This document shows, piece after piece, positions 34,800-44,074 of a stretch of 64,000 bases of DNA. The position numbers and the translations under genes are program-made. A model generated the notes under the pieces. That model worked only from the letters and a program-made list of their open reading frames with translations. It made no database searches and was not told where the DNA came from. Source of the stretch: CAVZBW01 sp963773635 (GTDB lineage: Bacteria > Actinomycetota > Acidimicrobiia > Acidimicrobiales > RAAP-2); NCBI GenBank assembly GCA_963773635.1, contig CAVZBW010000001.1, positions 1 to 64,000 of the forward strand, written 5' to 3'. The first letter of the stretch is position 1, and the number at the start of each line of letters is the position of its first letter.

Positions 34800-36857
34800 A
34801 TGAAAGTCACGCCCAAGACGATGGGGGTGGCCATCGGGGGGGTCCTCGTCCTCGCGGGCGGTCTGGCACTCGGGCTCGTGCTCGGCACCGGCAGCCCCGC
34901 TCCTCCGGCCGATCAGACCGGAGCCGGCCAGGGCGCCGCCTCGGTCAACGGCCCCGCATCCACCTCGCCATCATCGACCACGACCTCCACCACGCGCCCC
35001 TCGTCGCCGACGACCACGGCCGCGCCGACCACGACGCAGCCGGCGCCGACCACGACGCAGCCGGCGCCGACCACCCAGGCCCCGAGTCCGGCGACCGCCC
35101 CGACGTCGGTGACGACGACGACAGCCCCTACCCCGACCGGTCCCCAACCGTTTGCCCGGCTCACCTGCAAGAGCGCCTACGGCGTACGCCTGTGTCAAGG
35201 CAACGGCAAGGGCCAGCGGGTGCCGACGTTTGATGGCGTCCCGCTCGACGCCGACGTCACCCTTCCGCCGTCGGGTAACGGGCCGTTTCCCTTACTCGTC
35301 CTCCTCCACGGGTTTGGTGCCAACAAGACCGCATTCGAGGCGACGTCCAACGACGGGAAGCTCGACAACGTCACCATGGCGAGCCACGGCTGGGCCGTGC
35401 TGACCTACACGGCCCGGGGTTTCGGTGCGTCGTGCGGCACTGCGGCGTCACGCTCGGGCACGCCGGCCTGCGACCGAGGATGGATCCACCTCGCCGATCA
35501 GCGCTACGAGATCCGCGATACGGATTACCTGGCGGGAATGCTGGTCGACGAGGGGATCGCCCGTCCGGACTTTGCCGTCGCCGGCCAGTCCTACGGTGCC
35601 GGCCAAACCTTGGAGCTCGCCGTCCTCAAAAACCGGATGATGCTGACCGACGGCAAGCTGGTCAACCTCTCGAGCCCGGCCCAACACGTCCCCATGTCGG
35701 TGTCCGCGGTTTACGCCCAGTGGCCCTGGGACGACCTCGCGAGCGCACTCGTCCCCAACGGCCAGCTGTCCTCCACCACCGACACGCCGGCCGCCGTCGA
35801 CGTCAACCCCGTCGGGGTCGCCAAGCAGAGCTGGCTGCAGCTCCTCTACAAGACGGCGGCCCAGTTCTACCTGGCCCCGCCCAACGGAGACCCGACCGCC
35901 AACCTCACCGGCTGGTACCGCGAGCTCATGGCGGGCGAGCCCTACGGCGCGTCGACTCGCAGCTTCCTGCGGCAAGGCCAGACCTACAAGTCGGCCATCG
36001 GCGTACCGATGGCGGCCGGGGGCCCCGCCCCCACCGCCATCTCGGCGGGATGGAACGACACGTTGTTCCCGGTCTCCGAGGCCCAGCACTACGCCAACCG
36101 CTGGACGGGCACCGGGATCCAGGAACCCCTCCTGCTCATGTACGCCGACATCGGTCACGGGTGGGCCCAGAACAAGCCGGCCGACGCGCAAGCCGTCAAC
36201 GACCGGGCCATCGCCTTCCTCGATGCCGAGGGTCTCCATCGGGGTTCGCCACAGACCGGCCTGTTCGCCACCGCCACGACCTGCCCGGCGACGGCGTCGT
36301 CGGGTCCGACCCTCACCGGGAGCTCACTTTCCGGCCTCGCCACGGGCAGCCTGACCGTGACGGGTGCCTCTGGACAGGTGGTGACCTCCAGCGGAGGCAA
36401 CCCCTCGACGGCTGCGGCGCTCGACCCCACGAGCCAGTCGCTCTGCCACCCCCTGCCGGCCGCGACGGAACCGGGCACGGCCACCTATTCCCAGGCGGTC
36501 GGGTCGTCGCCGGTCACGCTCATCGGCGCGGCGAGGGTGCAGGCCACGGTCTCGATCAAGGGGAACTACCCCGAGCTCGTGGCCCGACTCTGGGACGTGG
36601 CCCCGGGGGGCACCCAGCGCCAGATCGCCGCCATGGGCGTCTACCGACCGTCGGAAAACCAGGCGGCGGGCACCTCGACCAACGCCGTCGCCACGGCCAA
36701 GGTCGACTTCCAGCTGAACCCCGCCGACTACACCTTTGGCGCCGGCGACACCGTGCAGCTCGAGCTCGTGGGCTCGAATCCGCCGTACTTTCGCAAGTCC
36801 AACGGGAGCTTCAGCATCACCGTTTCCGACCTCTCGGCGCGCCTACCTACTCGCTGA
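34800..36857 (+). CDS. Exported alpha/beta-hydrolase with Thr/Pro linker
   Basis: A 685-aa protein. An N-terminal membrane anchor or signal (VAIGGVLVLAGGLALGLVLG) is followed by about 75 residues of Thr/Pro/Ser linker (TTTQPAPTTTQPAPTTQAPS). The hydrolase domain has the oxyanion strand LLVLLHGFGANKTAF and the nucleophile elbow VAGQSYGAGQTL. The acid and His are probably in AGWNDTLFPVSEA and YADIGHGWAQNK. A C-terminal beta-sandwich (from about residue 500, ATVSIKGNYPELVARLWDVA) resembles the jelly roll of CocE/X-prolyl peptidase (S15) enzymes. It probably cleaves an ester or peptide outside the cell; the substrate is unknown. Confidence 0.85.
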   Translation: MKVTPKTMGVAIGGVLVLAGGLALGLVLGTGSPAPPADQTGAGQGAASVNGPASTSPSSTTTSTTRPSSPTTTAAPTTTQPAPTTTQPAPTTQAPSPATAPTSVTTTTAPTPTGPQPFARLTCKSAYGVRLCQGNGKGQRVPTFDGVPLDADVTLPPSGNGPFPLLVLLHGFGANKTAFEATSNDGKLDNVTMASHGWAVLTYTARGFGASCGTAASRSGTPACDRGWIHLADQRYEIRDTDYLAGMLVDEGIARPDFAVAGQSYGAGQTLELAVLKNRMMLTDGKLVNLSSPAQHVPMSVSAVYAQWPWDDLASALVPNGQLSSTTDTPAAVDVNPVGVAKQSWLQLLYKTAAQFYLAPPNGDPTANLTGWYRELMAGEPYGASTRSFLRQGQTYKSAIGVPMAAGGPAPTAISAGWNDTLFPVSEAQHYANRWTGTGIQEPLLLMYADIGHGWAQNKPADAQAVNDRAIAFLDAEGLHRGSPQTGLFATATTCPATASSGPTLTGSSLSGLATGSLTVTGASGQVVTSSGGNPSTAAALDPTSQSLCHPLPAATEPGTATYSQAVGSSPVTLIGAARVQATVSIKGNYPELVARLWDVAPGGTQRQIAAMGVYRPSENQAAGTSTNAVATAKVDFQLNPADYTFGAGDTVQLELVGSNPPYFRKSNGSFSITVSDLSARLPTR

Positions 36858-36871
36858 GCTCGGAGCGCCGG

Positions 36872-37072
36872 TCAGCGCCGGCGACCGACCAGGAGCCAGA
36901 GCACGCCGACCACGACGGCCACGATGAGGCCGATCTTGACGACCTCCCACAGCAGCCCCGCCACGAAGCTCAGGAGGGCAAAGGCGACGATGATCCCGAC
37001 GATGGCGATCACCCCGATGATCAGGCCGTCGACCAGGCCGAGGCCCCCACGCTCCTTCGAGTCCCGAGCCAT
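36872..37072 (-). CDS. Small membrane protein
   Basis: A 66-aa protein with two membrane segments (GLIIGVIAIVGIIVAFALLS and VVKIGLIVAVVVGVLWLLVG) and a basic C-terminus (RRR). GGAGG lies 7 nt before ATG 37072. It is convergent with the hydrolase gene and divergent from glnD. No function can be assigned. Confidence 0.65.
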   Translation of the reverse strand: MARDSKERGGLGLVDGLIIGVIAIVGIIVAFALLSFVAGLLWEVVKIGLIVAVVVGVLWLLVGRRR

Positions 37073-37299
37073 GTCCGCTCCTCCATTCCGGGTGCGGGGC
37101 CCGAGTGGTCGAGGCGAAGGCCTCCCTGGCGCCCGGCACCTCTCCTATCATGCCCCGCCCCGCCCCCACCGTCGGGTCACCCCGGGGGCCCCGGCGGGCC
37201 CCTCGAGACCACCCAGGTGAGGGGGCCGTCGCCGCGAGCGGGCGGTCCCGTCGAGGTGAAGGCGAGACCGCGGCCTACCCCGATGGTACGTTCCGGCAC

Positions 37300-39696
37300 G
37301 TGACGGACCTCTCCCTCAGGGACCGCCGGCGGGAGACGGTCGAGCGGTGGGACCTCCACGGCGAGGCGTTCTGCCGAGCGTTGTCCGCTCAGGCCGACGA
37401 GTGGCTCTCGGCCGTGGCGGAGCGCGCCTGCCGGGGCAACGACCGGCATCTGGCGCTCCTGGCCGTCGGCGGGTACGGGCGCCAGGAGCTGTGCCCCTAC
37501 AGCGACCTCGACGTCGTACTCCTCCACACCGGCCGGCTCAACGTCGGGGAGATCGCCGACGCCGTCTGGTACCCCGTGTGGGACCAGGGCGTCTCGCTCG
37601 ACCACAGCGTGCGGCGGCCCAAGGACGTCCTGGCGCTTGCCGCAGAAGACCTGCGGGTGGCCCTGGGCCTCCTCGACGGACGCCAGATCTGGGGCGACCA
37701 CCGGGTCGCCGAGCCACTGCTCCAGGAGGTGGTCGAGCGGTGGCGGCACCGGCTCGGCAGCATCTGGCTTCCCAGCCTGGCCGAGCAGATGACCGAGCGG
37801 CACCGGACCAAGGGGGACGTGGCTTTCCTCCTTGAACCCGACCTCAAGGAGGCGCACGGGGGGCTGCGCGACTACACCGTGTGGCGAGCCATCGACACCT
37901 ACTCTCCCGCGCTGCGCGACTACGTGGACCTCAACGCCATGGCCGAGGCGGCGCAGACGTTGCTCACCGTCCGCGTCGAGCTGCACCGGGTGAGCGGTCG
38001 GGCGGAGGAACGCCTCCTCCTACAGGAGCAGGACCAGATCGCCGACATCCTCGCCTACCGGGACGCGGACGACCTCATGAGCGCCGTCGCGGCCGCGGGC
38101 CGGCGCATCGCGTGGATCAGCGACGAGGCCTGGCGGCGCCGGCCCTTCTGGGACCCGGGCCCGGAGAGCGGCAACGGCAGTGTGCTCCGACGTCGCCTCC
38201 TCGGCCCGCGTCTCGAGTCGTCGAGCGAGGCTCGGGTAGGCGAGCACGGGACCGACGCGAAGGAGGCCGAGCGCGGGATGGTGATCTCCGGTGGCGAGGT
38301 CACGCTCGAGTCCACCGCCGACCCGACCGGGGACCCCTCCCTGGCGTTTCGCCTGGCCGCGGTGGCGGCCGAAAACGACCTACCGATCGCGCTGGGCGCC
38401 GTGCAGCGCCTTGCCGAGCGAATGCCGGCCCCGCCCTCGCCGTGGCCGCCGGAGGTCCGGGAGAGCCTGGTGCGCGTCCTCCTGGCCGGGCGCCCGGCCA
38501 TCTCTGCGCTCGAGACCCTCGACCAGGGCAACGTGCTGGCCCGGCTCTTGCCCGAGTGGGACCAGGTGCGCAACCGGCCCCAGCGCAACGCCTACCACCG
38601 CTTCACCGTGGACCGGCATCTCCTCGAGGCGGCCGCCAACGCAGCCTCCCTCGCCGATCGGGTCGAGCGCCCCGACCTGCTGGTCGTGGGGGCCCTCCTC
38701 CACGACATCGGCAAGGGCTCGCCAGGCGATCACACCGAGGCGGGGATCGAGCTCGTCGAGCACCTCGCCGAGCGCATGGGTTTCCCGCCGGATGACGTGG
38801 GCACCCTGGTCGATCTCGTCCGGTACCACCTCCTGCTCCCGGACACGGCAACCCGCCGCGATCTCGACGACCCGCTCACCATCGAACGCGTCGCCGCCGC
38901 GGTGGGCAGCACGTCCACCCTCACCCTGCTCGCCAACCTGACCGAGGCCGACGCCATCGCCACCGGGCCGGCGGCCTGGGGCAGCTGGAAGGCTGGGCTG
39001 GTGCGAGATCTTGTCGATCGGGTGCATCAATTCCTCGACGGCAGCAAGCCGACGCCGGCGCCGCCCACCCTGGCGGACGTGCACCGCGAGATGGTCCGCC
39101 AGGTCCGCGCGTCCGACCGCCCCGTCGTTGCCGTCGACCCGCCGAGGGTGACCGTCGCCGCGCCGGATCGCCGTGGGCTCCTCGCCTCGATGACCGGGGT
39201 CCTCGCGCTGCACGGCCTGAGCGTGCGCAGCGCCAACGCCACGGCGGAGTCCGGGATCGCCGTCGAGGTCTTTACGGTGGACTCGCCGAGGGGCCGATGG
39301 CCCGAGAGCACGGTCCTCACCGAAGCCCTCGACCTGGCGCTCGAGAACAACGGGCTCGAGGGACAGCTCGCGGACCGCGCCCGCGCCTATGCGACCGGAC
39401 GCCGACCCTCGTCGGCCCGGCCGGTCGTGCCCGAGGTGACCGTGGACAACGACGCCTCGGCGACCTCGACGGTCGTCGAGGTCCGGGCCGGAGACGAGAT
39501 CGGGCTCCTTCACCGGGTCACCAACGCACTGTTCGATTGCGATCTCGACGTGGTCGCCGCCCGGGTGGCCACCATCGGCGCCGAGGTGATCGACGCGTTT
39601 TACGTTCGCGACGCTTCCGGCGCCAAGGTCACCGACCCGGTCGCGCTGGCCCGGATCGAACGGGCGGTCGGCGGGGCCGTCGCACGCGCCACCTGA
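37300..39696 (+). CDS. glnD: PII uridylyltransferase / uridylyl-removing enzyme
   Basis: GlnD senses glutamine and modifies the PII protein, which in actinobacteria is adenylylated. The 798-aa protein has the nucleotidyltransferase motif VGGYGRQELCPYSDLDVVLL near residue 55, a central helical part, the HD hydrolase motif LLHDIGKGSPGDHTEAGIEL, and two C-terminal ACT domains (VTVAAPDRRGLLASMTGVLA; VEVRAGDEIGLLHRVTNALF). GTG 37300 is the likely start, although no clear ribosome site precedes it; the frame is open further upstream but low-complexity. The usual neighbours amtB and glnB are not here. Confidence 0.95.
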   Translation: MTDLSLRDRRRETVERWDLHGEAFCRALSAQADEWLSAVAERACRGNDRHLALLAVGGYGRQELCPYSDLDVVLLHTGRLNVGEIADAVWYPVWDQGVSLDHSVRRPKDVLALAAEDLRVALGLLDGRQIWGDHRVAEPLLQEVVERWRHRLGSIWLPSLAEQMTERHRTKGDVAFLLEPDLKEAHGGLRDYTVWRAIDTYSPALRDYVDLNAMAEAAQTLLTVRVELHRVSGRAEERLLLQEQDQIADILAYRDADDLMSAVAAAGRRIAWISDEAWRRRPFWDPGPESGNGSVLRRRLLGPRLESSSEARVGEHGTDAKEAERGMVISGGEVTLESTADPTGDPSLAFRLAAVAAENDLPIALGAVQRLAERMPAPPSPWPPEVRESLVRVLLAGRPAISALETLDQGNVLARLLPEWDQVRNRPQRNAYHRFTVDRHLLEAAANAASLADRVERPDLLVVGALLHDIGKGSPGDHTEAGIELVEHLAERMGFPPDDVGTLVDLVRYHLLLPDTATRRDLDDPLTIERVAAAVGSTSTLTLLANLTEADAIATGPAAWGSWKAGLVRDLVDRVHQFLDGSKPTPAPPTLADVHREMVRQVRASDRPVVAVDPPRVTVAAPDRRGLLASMTGVLALHGLSVRSANATAESGIAVEVFTVDSPRGRWPESTVLTEALDLALENNGLEGQLADRARAYATGRRPSSARPVVPEVTVDNDASATSTVVEVRAGDEIGLLHRVTNALFDCDLDVVAARVATIGAEVIDAFYVRDASGAKVTDPVALARIERAVGGAVARAT

Positions 39697-39726
39697 GCGG
39701 CCCGGCGGCGCAACACGCCGCTCCCA

Positions 39727-39760
39727 CCAGGACTCTTCCGTCGAAAGAGTGCAGTCCTGG
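39727..39760 (+). terminator. Hairpin after glnD
   Basis: CCAGGACT and AGTCCTGG form an 8-bp stem, with CTT/AAG pairing possible inside. It lies 31 bp after the glnD stop and 70 bp before the next gene. No T-run. A terminator is likely. Confidence 0.5.
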
Positions 39761-39829
39761 CACCCGCTCGTGGGATGACGCTGCACGGGCGCAGCAGGTT
39801 GACGGCTCTCGGCCCGTACACTATGGGCC

Positions 39830-41020
39830 ATGCGCCGGAGGGAGGGGGCCACGCGCCCGAGGGAGGGCGGCCGCGGAGCCCACGCCCCCGACAAGTCCGC
39901 AGGCGCGCGGCGCTGGCCCACGTCCACCTTGTTCGTGATCGCGCTGGCGATCGTGGTCGTCGTGGGAGGCGGCGCCGCCTTCGCCCTGTCTCGCTCTGGC
40001 GGGGCCTCGGCGCCGCAACACCACACCGCTCCGACACGTCCGGCGGCCCCGTTCAGCGTCGCCAGCACGACGCCGACGAGTGGCGCCACCAACGTCGATC
40101 CGGGCGCGACCCTCTCGGTCACCGTGTCGGAGCCCCTGGCGGCCAAGAGCCCGCTGCCCACCCTCTCGCCCCCGGTCGCGGGCAGCTGGGCGAGGGTGAC
40201 GCCGACCCGGCTGCAGTTCTCGACCACCGCCCCGTTCGTCCCCTCCGCCAGCGAGACCCTCTCGATACCGGGAGGCTCCGGCGGGCTGCGGAGCGCCACC
40301 GGGCGGACCCTGCCCTCCACGCTGACCTCCTCCTTCACCGTCGCCCAGGGTTCCACACTGCGTCTCCAGCAGATCCTTGGCCAGCTGGGCTACCTTCCGC
40401 TCCAGTTCACCCCCGCCGGCTCGACCCCACCGCAGGACGAGGCCGACCCCCAGCCGGGCAGCTTCTCCTGGCGCTGGAGCACCCTGCCCGCCGCCCTCAC
40501 GTCCCAGTGGACCCAGGGGAGCGAGAACGTCATCACCAAGGGTGCGGTGATGGCGTTTGAGGACCAGCACCAACTCGGGGTGGACGGCGATGCCGGACCG
40601 CAGGTCTGGTCCGCGTTGCTCTCGGCACTCCAGCAGAACCAGACGAACTCCGGCTCCTACAACTACGTCCTCGTGTCGACCGCCCTCCCCCAGACGGTGA
40701 CGGTCTACGAGAACGGCGCAACTTCCTACAGCACCCCCGCCAATACGGGCGTGCCCGGGGCCGCCACCGCACTCGGCACGTTCCCCGTCTACCTTCGTTA
40801 CACGTCGACGACCATGAGCGGCACCAACCCGGACGGATCGACCTACTCAGATCCCGGGATCCCCTGGGTGAGCTACTTCAACGGCGGCGACGCGCTGCAT
40901 GGGTTTGTGCGGCCGGGCTATGGTTATCCCCAGAGCGACGGGTGCGTCGAGATGCCCATCCCCAACGCGCAGGCCGTGTACCCCCTCACGCCGCTCGGTA
41001 CGCTCGTCACCGTCGAGTAG
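39830..41020 (+). CDS. L,D-transpeptidase (YkuD) with peptidoglycan-binding domain
   Basis: A 396-aa cell-wall enzyme that forms 3-3 cross-links or attaches proteins to peptidoglycan. It is anchored by an N-terminal membrane segment (TLFVIALAIVVVVGGGAAFA), then has an Ig-like domain (about 70-170, PTSGATNVDPGATLSVTVSE), a peptidoglycan-binding-like part (MAFEDQHQLGVDGDAGPQVW) and the YkuD catalytic end with His in ALHGFVRPGYGYPQ and the Cys in SDGCVEMPIPNA. All catalytic residues are present. An alternative start could lie slightly downstream of ATG 39830. Confidence 0.92.
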   Translation: MRRREGATRPREGGRGAHAPDKSAGARRWPTSTLFVIALAIVVVVGGGAAFALSRSGGASAPQHHTAPTRPAAPFSVASTTPTSGATNVDPGATLSVTVSEPLAAKSPLPTLSPPVAGSWARVTPTRLQFSTTAPFVPSASETLSIPGGSGGLRSATGRTLPSTLTSSFTVAQGSTLRLQQILGQLGYLPLQFTPAGSTPPQDEADPQPGSFSWRWSTLPAALTSQWTQGSENVITKGAVMAFEDQHQLGVDGDAGPQVWSALLSALQQNQTNSGSYNYVLVSTALPQTVTVYENGATSYSTPANTGVPGAATALGTFPVYLRYTSTTMSGTNPDGSTYSDPGIPWVSYFNGGDALHGFVRPGYGYPQSDGCVEMPIPNAQAVYPLTPLGTLVTVE

Positions 41021-41021
41021 C

Positions 41022-42356
41022 TCAGTCCGGCGGGCCCCCCGCTCCACCGCGCTCGACGCGCCTCGGCCCGAACCGAGCGCTCACCGCGTCCAGCACGTGC
41101 TCGACATCCCGCCACTGCTCCGCTCCGGGGCCTGGAGCCCTCTGCGGATCCGTGTCCCCTCCCCCGCCCGGATCGGACCCGTGTCGGGCACTCCCGCCGG
41201 CGGAGGCCGGTGCGTCCGACCGGTCCTGTTCACGCTCGGAGAGCAGCGAGAGCTGCTCGGCGAGACGCTCCTCGGTGAGGTTGGAGGCGCTCACCCCGAG
41301 CAGGCGCACGCCGCCGCGCAAGGGGGTCTCGGTCAGGAGGCGCTCGGAGATCTCGCCGATCGTCCGTCCGGCGTCCACCGCGGTCGAGAGCGTGCGTGAG
41401 CGCGTCACCGTCGAGAAGTCGTCAAAGCGGACCTTGAGCGTCACGGTGCGTGCCCGCAGGCCTGCCGATCGCAGGTGGACACCCACCGACTCGGCCATAC
41501 GCCGGACGTGGGGGCGCAAGGCCTCCGCGCCGACCAGATCGCTCGCAAAGGTCTCCTCGTGGCCGATCGACTTGGATTGCTGCTCGGGCTCGACGGGCCT
41601 CGGGTCAACGCCTCGGGCCAGCTGCGAGAGCTGCCGGCCGTGGGCGCCTCCGACGCGCCGCTGCACCACCTCCTCCGGCACCTTGGCGAGATCCTCGACG
41701 GTGGCGATGCCGAGCTCACCGAGTCGCTTGGCCGTCGCCGGCCCGACGCCCCACAGCGCCTCGATCGGCATCGGCCACAAGAAGTCCCGCTCCTCGGAGG
41801 GCAAGACGACGACGACCCCGGGACCGGGCCGCACGCCCTGGCGCGACGCGATCGGCTTGGCGGCCCGCGACGCCAGCTTGGCCACCAGCTTGGTGCGCCC
41901 GACCCCGATCGAGCACCAGAGGGACAGGTCCTCGTGCACCTGCGAGCGCAGCCCTTCGGCGATGCGCTGCGGCGTACCGAGCAGCAACCGAGCTCCCCGG
42001 ACGTCGAGGTAGGCCTCGTCCAACCCGAGCGGCTCCACGAGAGGTGTGCGGGAGAGCAGGATCTCCCGCAGCCGCCCGCTCACCTCCCGGTAGCGCTCGA
42101 AATGCGGCGGGACGAACACGGCATGTGGGCAGAGCCGGCGAGCCCGGACCGAGGGCATGGCCGAGCGCACCCCGAAGGATCGGGCCTCATACGAGCACGA
42201 GGCCACCACCCCCCGGGGGCCGCTGCCACCTACCACGACGGGCTTGCGGGCCAGCGTGGCGTCGTCGAGCTGCTCCACCGCGGCGTAGAAGCTGTCCATA
42301 TCGACATGCAGGATGCACGGGTCGACCTGCGGCATGTTCGGGTCGACCTGCACCAT
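41022..42356 (-). CDS. dinB: DNA polymerase IV
   Basis: A Y-family translesion polymerase of about 444 aa. The catalytic strand ILHVDMDSFYAAVEQ, the DEAYLDV acidic pair (LGLDEAYLDVRG) and the helix-hairpin-helix region (LWGVGPATAKRLGELGI) are clear, followed by the little-finger domain (SIGHEETFASDL). A Gly/Ser/Arg-rich tail of 60 residues ends it, with no evident beta-clamp motif. ATG 42356 is used; a GTG at 42383, 3 bp after the upstream stop, is equally possible. No LexA box lies directly before it. Confidence 0.95.
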   Translation of the reverse strand: MVQVDPNMPQVDPCILHVDMDSFYAAVEQLDDATLARKPVVVGGSGPRGVVASCSYEARSFGVRSAMPSVRARRLCPHAVFVPPHFERYREVSGRLREILLSRTPLVEPLGLDEAYLDVRGARLLLGTPQRIAEGLRSQVHEDLSLWCSIGVGRTKLVAKLASRAAKPIASRQGVRPGPGVVVVLPSEERDFLWPMPIEALWGVGPATAKRLGELGIATVEDLAKVPEEVVQRRVGGAHGRQLSQLARGVDPRPVEPEQQSKSIGHEETFASDLVGAEALRPHVRRMAESVGVHLRSAGLRARTVTLKVRFDDFSTVTRSRTLSTAVDAGRTIGEISERLLTETPLRGGVRLLGVSASNLTEERLAEQLSLLSEREQDRSDAPASAGGSARHGSDPGGGGDTDPQRAPGPGAEQWRDVEHVLDAVSARFGPRRVERGGAGGPPD

Positions 42357-42385
42357 GCCGGGCTCGACGCTCTCGCCGGGCACTG

Positions 42386-43147
42386 TCAGGCCCCCAGGCG
42401 GAGCCGGCGGAAACCCTCGGCACTGCGCACGCCGACCCGTCGGCCCTCCTCGGCGGCGCGCCGGCGCACCGCCTCCCCCGCCCATCCCGCCCCGCGGGCG
42501 AGCCCGCTCGGGCCGTTGCCGGTGCCTGCCCTCTCCTCGGCGTCGGCCGAGAACTGGCTCCGGTGGCACTCCACGGCGGCCACCTTGCGTTCGATGCTCG
42601 TCGAGACGTCGACCCAGACATCCGGGCAGAGGGTGCCGCTCAAGAGGGCCTCGCGCACCTGATGCGGCGGCCCTGCTTCGGGGAAGTAGTGCGGGAGGGC
42701 CGCCGCCGGCGCCAGGGCGTCGAGGAAGGCCCAACCGGCGGTCCGGTGATCGCGGTGATTGAAGTAGTCCTGCCCGAAGAAGACGGCGGTCGGGTCGTGC
42801 CCGAGGGCCACTTCGGGTCGGAGCCGTCGGATCCAGTGCACCAGCTCGCCGACGAGCGACGTGTCGTGTGCGAGCTCGCCGTCGTGATGCCCGAGGACGT
42901 GGTGACCGGAGAGGCCACTGCACGCCGCGGCCTCGGCGAGCTCGTCGGCACGCCGCGCCGCCACCTCCTTGGGGTCGGCCTCCGGGTCCCGCGTGCCCTT
43001 CCCCCCGTCCGTGCACACGACGAGGTGCACGACGCAACCCTGCGCCGCCCACCGCGAGAGCGTGCCACCGCAGGCCACGTCGGCGTCGTCGGGGTGCGCA
43101 TAGACGGCCAGGGCGCTGGCCGGAACGGTCTCGATCAACTCGGTCAC
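42386..43147 (-). CDS. PIG-L/LmbE-family deacetylase
   Basis: A 253-aa zinc-dependent N-acetylglucosaminyl deacetylase-fold protein. The zinc motif AHPDD is seen in LAVYAHPDDADVACGGTL and the third ligand probably in FNHRDHRTAG. The actinobacterial members include MshB (mycothiol synthesis) and Mca (mycothiol conjugate amidase); this one is shorter and neither role can be assigned. Its GTG start overlaps the nrdR stop by 4 bp (GTGA), and dinB follows directly, so nrdR, this gene and dinB form one operon. Confidence 0.88.
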   Translation of the reverse strand: MTELIETVPASALAVYAHPDDADVACGGTLSRWAAQGCVVHLVVCTDGGKGTRDPEADPKEVAARRADELAEAAACSGLSGHHVLGHHDGELAHDTSLVGELVHWIRRLRPEVALGHDPTAVFFGQDYFNHRDHRTAGWAFLDALAPAAALPHYFPEAGPPHQVREALLSGTLCPDVWVDVSTSIERKVAAVECHRSQFSADAEERAGTGNGPSGLARGAGWAGEAVRRRAAEEGRRVGVRSAEGFRRLRLGA

Positions 43148-43611
43148 GACCGCTGCTTGGGCTCCGTCGTCTTGGTCAGCAGGCCCACCTCTCGCTGGAA
43201 GTCCCCGACGTCCTCGAAGCCCTTGTAGACGCTGGCGAACCGGAGGTAGGAGACGTCGTCGAGGTCCTTGAGGCGATCGAGCACGGCCAGTCCGATCTCC
43301 TGGGTGGTGGCCTCCTCCGACTCCTTCAGGCCGTCCTCGATCGAGCGGGCCAGTGCGTCGAGCTGCTCCTCGGTGACCGGCCGGTTCTTGCAAGCCGACC
43401 GGAGCCCGGCGATGAGCTTGCGCCGCTCGAAGGGCTCGCGCTGGCCGGAGCGCTTGACCACCCACAAGGGAAGCTCGGAGACGCGCTCGAAGGTGGTGAA
43501 CCGCCGCGAGCAGTGGAGGCATTCCCTACGCCGACGGATTGCGGCCCCCTCCTCCGCCTGGCGGGAGTCCACCACCCGGTCGTTGTCCACGGAGCACCAC
43601 GGGCACCGCAC
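43144..43611 (-). CDS. nrdR: Transcriptional repressor NrdR
   Basis: NrdR represses ribonucleotide reductase genes in response to ATP/dATP. The 155-aa protein has the zinc ribbon with C3, C6 (RCPWCSVDN) and C31, C34 (CLHCSRRF), and an ATP-cone (LPLWVVKRSGQREPFERRKL, then DVSYLRFASVYKGFEDVGDF). GTG 43611 is chosen because the family begins directly with MRCPxC; an upstream in-frame start would add a low-complexity tail. It lies near lexA, the usual arrangement in actinobacteria. Confidence 0.95.
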   Translation of the reverse strand: MRCPWCSVDNDRVVDSRQAEEGAAIRRRRECLHCSRRFTTFERVSELPLWVVKRSGQREPFERRKLIAGLRSACKNRPVTEEQLDALARSIEDGLKESEEATTQEIGLAVLDRLKDLDDVSYLRFASVYKGFEDVGDFQREVGLLTKTTEPKQRS

Positions 43612-43717
43612 TGAAGGGACGTTACCGCTTGCGCCCGCGCCCTCTGCGGGACCGGCGGACGGACCCACGGCAACGCCCTGCGCTCAGGGGGAGCCGCCGA
43701 TCAGGGGGCGCCGCCGA

Positions 43718-44074
43718 TCAGGGGGCGCCGGACCGGCTCGATGAGGCCACCGGGGAAAGGTCCGCTGTGGCCGGCACGACTGCCGCCGAGACGGGACGCA
43801 CGTGGTGGACGTCCGGCAGCGGGGCGCCGCCGAGCGCCCGGATGGGCAGGGCCAGGAGCACCAACAGGGCCGCGGCCAAGAGGGCGAGCGCCACCGCGCC
43901 GCTCCTCCGCCTCCGGCTCTCGCTCTGTCTCTGTGCTCGAAGTGGCGCCGGGAAGGCGATGATCCGTGCTTCGCGGTCCAAGGCCGAGGTTGCGGGTCGA
44001 GCCGCCGGCCCGTAGCCGGACGCTTCGGGGAGCCACCACGCCTCTGCCGGTTCGTACGAACAGGTGTTCGACAT
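43718..44074 (-). CDS. Small membrane protein divergent from lexA (SOS cell-division inhibitor candidate)
   Basis: A 118-aa protein with one membrane segment (SGAVALALLAAALLVLLALP) after a basic stretch (RAQRQSESRRRR). It sits where firmicutes and actinobacteria carry YneA, DivS or Rv2719c-type SOS inhibitors of cell division, divergent from lexA behind LexA boxes. No LysM motif is visible, so if this is that gene it is a DivS-like short form. ATG 44074 is the probable start, with box 1 overlapping its first codons; a later start is possible. The assignment rests mostly on position. Confidence 0.5.
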   Translation of the reverse strand: MSNTCSYEPAEAWWLPEASGYGPAARPATSALDREARIIAFPAPLRAQRQSESRRRRSGAVALALLAAALLVLLALPIRALGGAPLPDVHHVRPVSAAVVPATADLSPVASSSRSGAP

